Positions 62,965-64,000 of a stretch of DNA of 64,000 nt are shown here, in pieces. Made by a program: the position numbers and the translations under genes. Below the pieces are notes generated by a model. The model was not told the origin of the DNA and searched no databases. It worked only from the letters and a program-made list of their open reading frames with translations. This DNA comes from an uncultured Nitrospira sp. Lineage in GTDB: Bacteria; Nitrospirota; Nitrospiria; Nitrospirales; Nitrospiraceae. The stretch covers positions 86,453 to 150,452 of the forward strand of contig CABVRX010000002.1 in the NCBI GenBank assembly GCA_902500825.1. The letters are read 5' to 3'. The stretch's first letter is position 1. Every line of letters starts with the position of its first letter.

Positions 62965-63899
62965 TGCTGCAACCGAAGCTGAAATCCAAGGTCCGGTGCA
63001 CCGACCTCGACATCGGCGAAGTCACGAAAGTCGTGCTCGATCCGCTTTCCCATGAGATCAGCCATATCGTGGTGTCCATGAATGGAAGCGGTGAGCGACA
63101 AGTCGCCATGGGCCATGTCCAGACTGTGACGGACGACTTCGTGCAGTTGCGCGCGCCGTCAACGGACATCCTCGCGTTGCCTCCCTTCAAGCGGGAAGAT
63201 TATGTCACCACCCATGAAGTGGAAATTTCTCACCTTGAAGACAACCTCCATGTGACGCCGGGCGAGGTGTTGGTGCCGTTGCCCGACCTGGAAAAGAACG
63301 TCAAGCGTCGCACATTTTTCATGAATTTCACGCACGTCATCGGGTTCTTGATCGGACTTCCGATCGCCTATCCCATTCTCCGTTTTCTCATGAAACCGAT
63401 GTACGCGGATTTCGACAATGCATGGTTGAACGTGGGAAATGTGAGCAAGATCAAGCAGGACGATGTCGGCGTGCAGTTTAAGTACAAGAAAAAGGTCAAA
63501 GAAGTTTATATGCCGGAGAGCGAAGTCGATAAAAACGTCTGGATTCTCCGAGCGACCCCCGAGCTTCTCGAGAAAGTCTACAAAGACAAGGACATGGAGT
63601 TTCGAGATGCCAGGGGGAAGACGCTCTGGACCAACAAGAAAGACATTCCCTATGTGGCGTTCTCCGGTAAGTGTCCTCATTTGGGCTGCGCATTCAAGTG
63701 GCGGCAGCATAAGACGCTGGGGCAGGTGTTTCTCTGCCCATGCCACTTGAGCATCTACGATGCAGCCGGGACAGTACTCGATGGTCCAGCTCCGCGCGCG
63801 CTCGACGCGTTGCCTTTGAGGGTATCAGCGGGGGGTGACGTCGAAATCATCGATATGGAGTTCAAGGCCGGTACGAAGTCGCAAATCCGGATCATTTGA
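62964..63899 (+). CDS. Rieske iron-sulfur protein with N-terminal PRC-barrel-like domain
   Basis: A 311-residue Rieske protein. Residues about 1-75 form a PRC-barrel-like strand set (KSKVRCTDLDIGEVTKVVLD, EISHIVVSMNG), which would lie in the cytoplasm. A membrane segment follows at about 113-135 (FFMNFTHVIGFLIGLPIAYPIL in parts). The C-terminal domain carries both [2Fe-2S] motifs, CPHLGC and CPCHLS, each with Cys and His ligands. It should be the Rieske subunit of a bc1/b6f-type complex; a probable cytochrome b gene follows. Confidence 0.92.
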   Translation: MLQPKLKSKVRCTDLDIGEVTKVVLDPLSHEISHIVVSMNGSGERQVAMGHVQTVTDDFVQLRAPSTDILALPPFKREDYVTTHEVEISHLEDNLHVTPGEVLVPLPDLEKNVKRRTFFMNFTHVIGFLIGLPIAYPILRFLMKPMYADFDNAWLNVGNVSKIKQDDVGVQFKYKKKVKEVYMPESEVDKNVWILRATPELLEKVYKDKDMEFRDARGKTLWTNKKDIPYVAFSGKCPHLGCAFKWRQHKTLGQVFLCPCHLSIYDAAGTVLDGPAPRALDALPLRVSAGGDVEIIDMEFKAGTKSQIRII

Positions 63900-63910
63900 A
63901 AGCTGGCGAC

Positions 63911-64000
63911 ATGGACAGCAAGCAATCTACTCCCGTAACGATTCCCGATCATCAGCCCAGCGCGATCGAAAAGCTCGTGGCTTTCCTTGACGAACGAGTC
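63911..64000 (+). CDS. Probable cytochrome b, N-terminal fragment (cut by window end)
   Basis: Thirty codons are visible from ATG 63911, ending AIEKLVAFLDERV, which resembles the N-terminal amphipathic helix of cytochrome b/b6. It starts 11 bases after the Rieske stop. Identity rests mainly on context. Confidence 0.6.
   Translation, partial: MDSKQSTPVTIPDHQPSAIEKLVAFLDERV

Overview
The window reads as chromosomal DNA of a Nitrospira-like bacterium (phylum Nitrospirota). This is an inference from the gene set: squalene-hopene cyclase with HpnG- and HpnH-type genes, a single bd-like oxidase subunit I with a signal peptide placed beside membrane and lipoprotein c-type cytochromes and a Rieske/cytochrome b pair, many sensor kinases, and a GC-rich backbone with AT-richer inserts. 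No nitrite oxidoreductase or ammonia oxidation gene lies in the window.

Layout. 1-2.2 kb: 3' part of a large cadherin-repeat surface protein. 2.4-6.5 kb: cell envelope genes (class A penicillin-binding protein, bactofilin, AI-2E family permease). 6.6-11.2 kb (minus strand): a signalling operon made of a response regulator, a Rossmann-domain histidine kinase, a Cache/HAMP/PAS histidine kinase and an exported haem-binding DUF3365 protein. 11.4-15.5 kb: BolA and a monothiol glutaredoxin, a cyclase-family hydrolase, a slipin and an indoleamine 2,3-dioxygenase. 15.8-18.3 kb (minus): ahcY and metK of the SAM cycle. 18.6-22.2 kb: TlpA and CcdA for thiol/cytochrome maturation, BamD, FabH. 22.2-26.5 kb: phosphate block (DUF47, Pit, PhoR, PhoB).

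26.6-35.6 kb is an accessory region, visibly AT-richer in its middle. It holds a small unknown protein, an O-methyltransferase, a lysine-rich histone-like protein, and a three-gene cassette whose lead gene joins a MACPF-like segment to a C-terminal PASTA domain. A 1055-residue STAND/BTAD regulator lies just upstream, followed by a 156-bp MITE-like element and a 49-bp palindrome. 35.6-42.1 kb: ispH, smc and two membrane proteins of unknown function. 42.2-42.85 kb: a decayed IS5-type insertion sequence whose end matches the MITE ends. 43-44.4 kb: a metallo-beta-lactamase-fold protein.

44.7-58.6 kb is a lipid block. A good sigma70-type promoter precedes shc and an HpnG-like phosphorylase, then mlaE-mlaF-mlaD-mlaC and an Omp85-type barrel without POTRA domains, then dxs and ispG (with ispH 9 kb upstream), a GT87-type glycosyltransferase, tRNA-Cys and hpnH. 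The block links isoprenoid precursor supply, hopanoid synthesis and probably lipid transport to the outer membrane. 58.7-64 kb: respiratory genes (lipoprotein cytochrome c, bd-like subunit I, membrane cytochrome c, a Rieske protein with an extra N-terminal domain, and the start of a probable cytochrome b).
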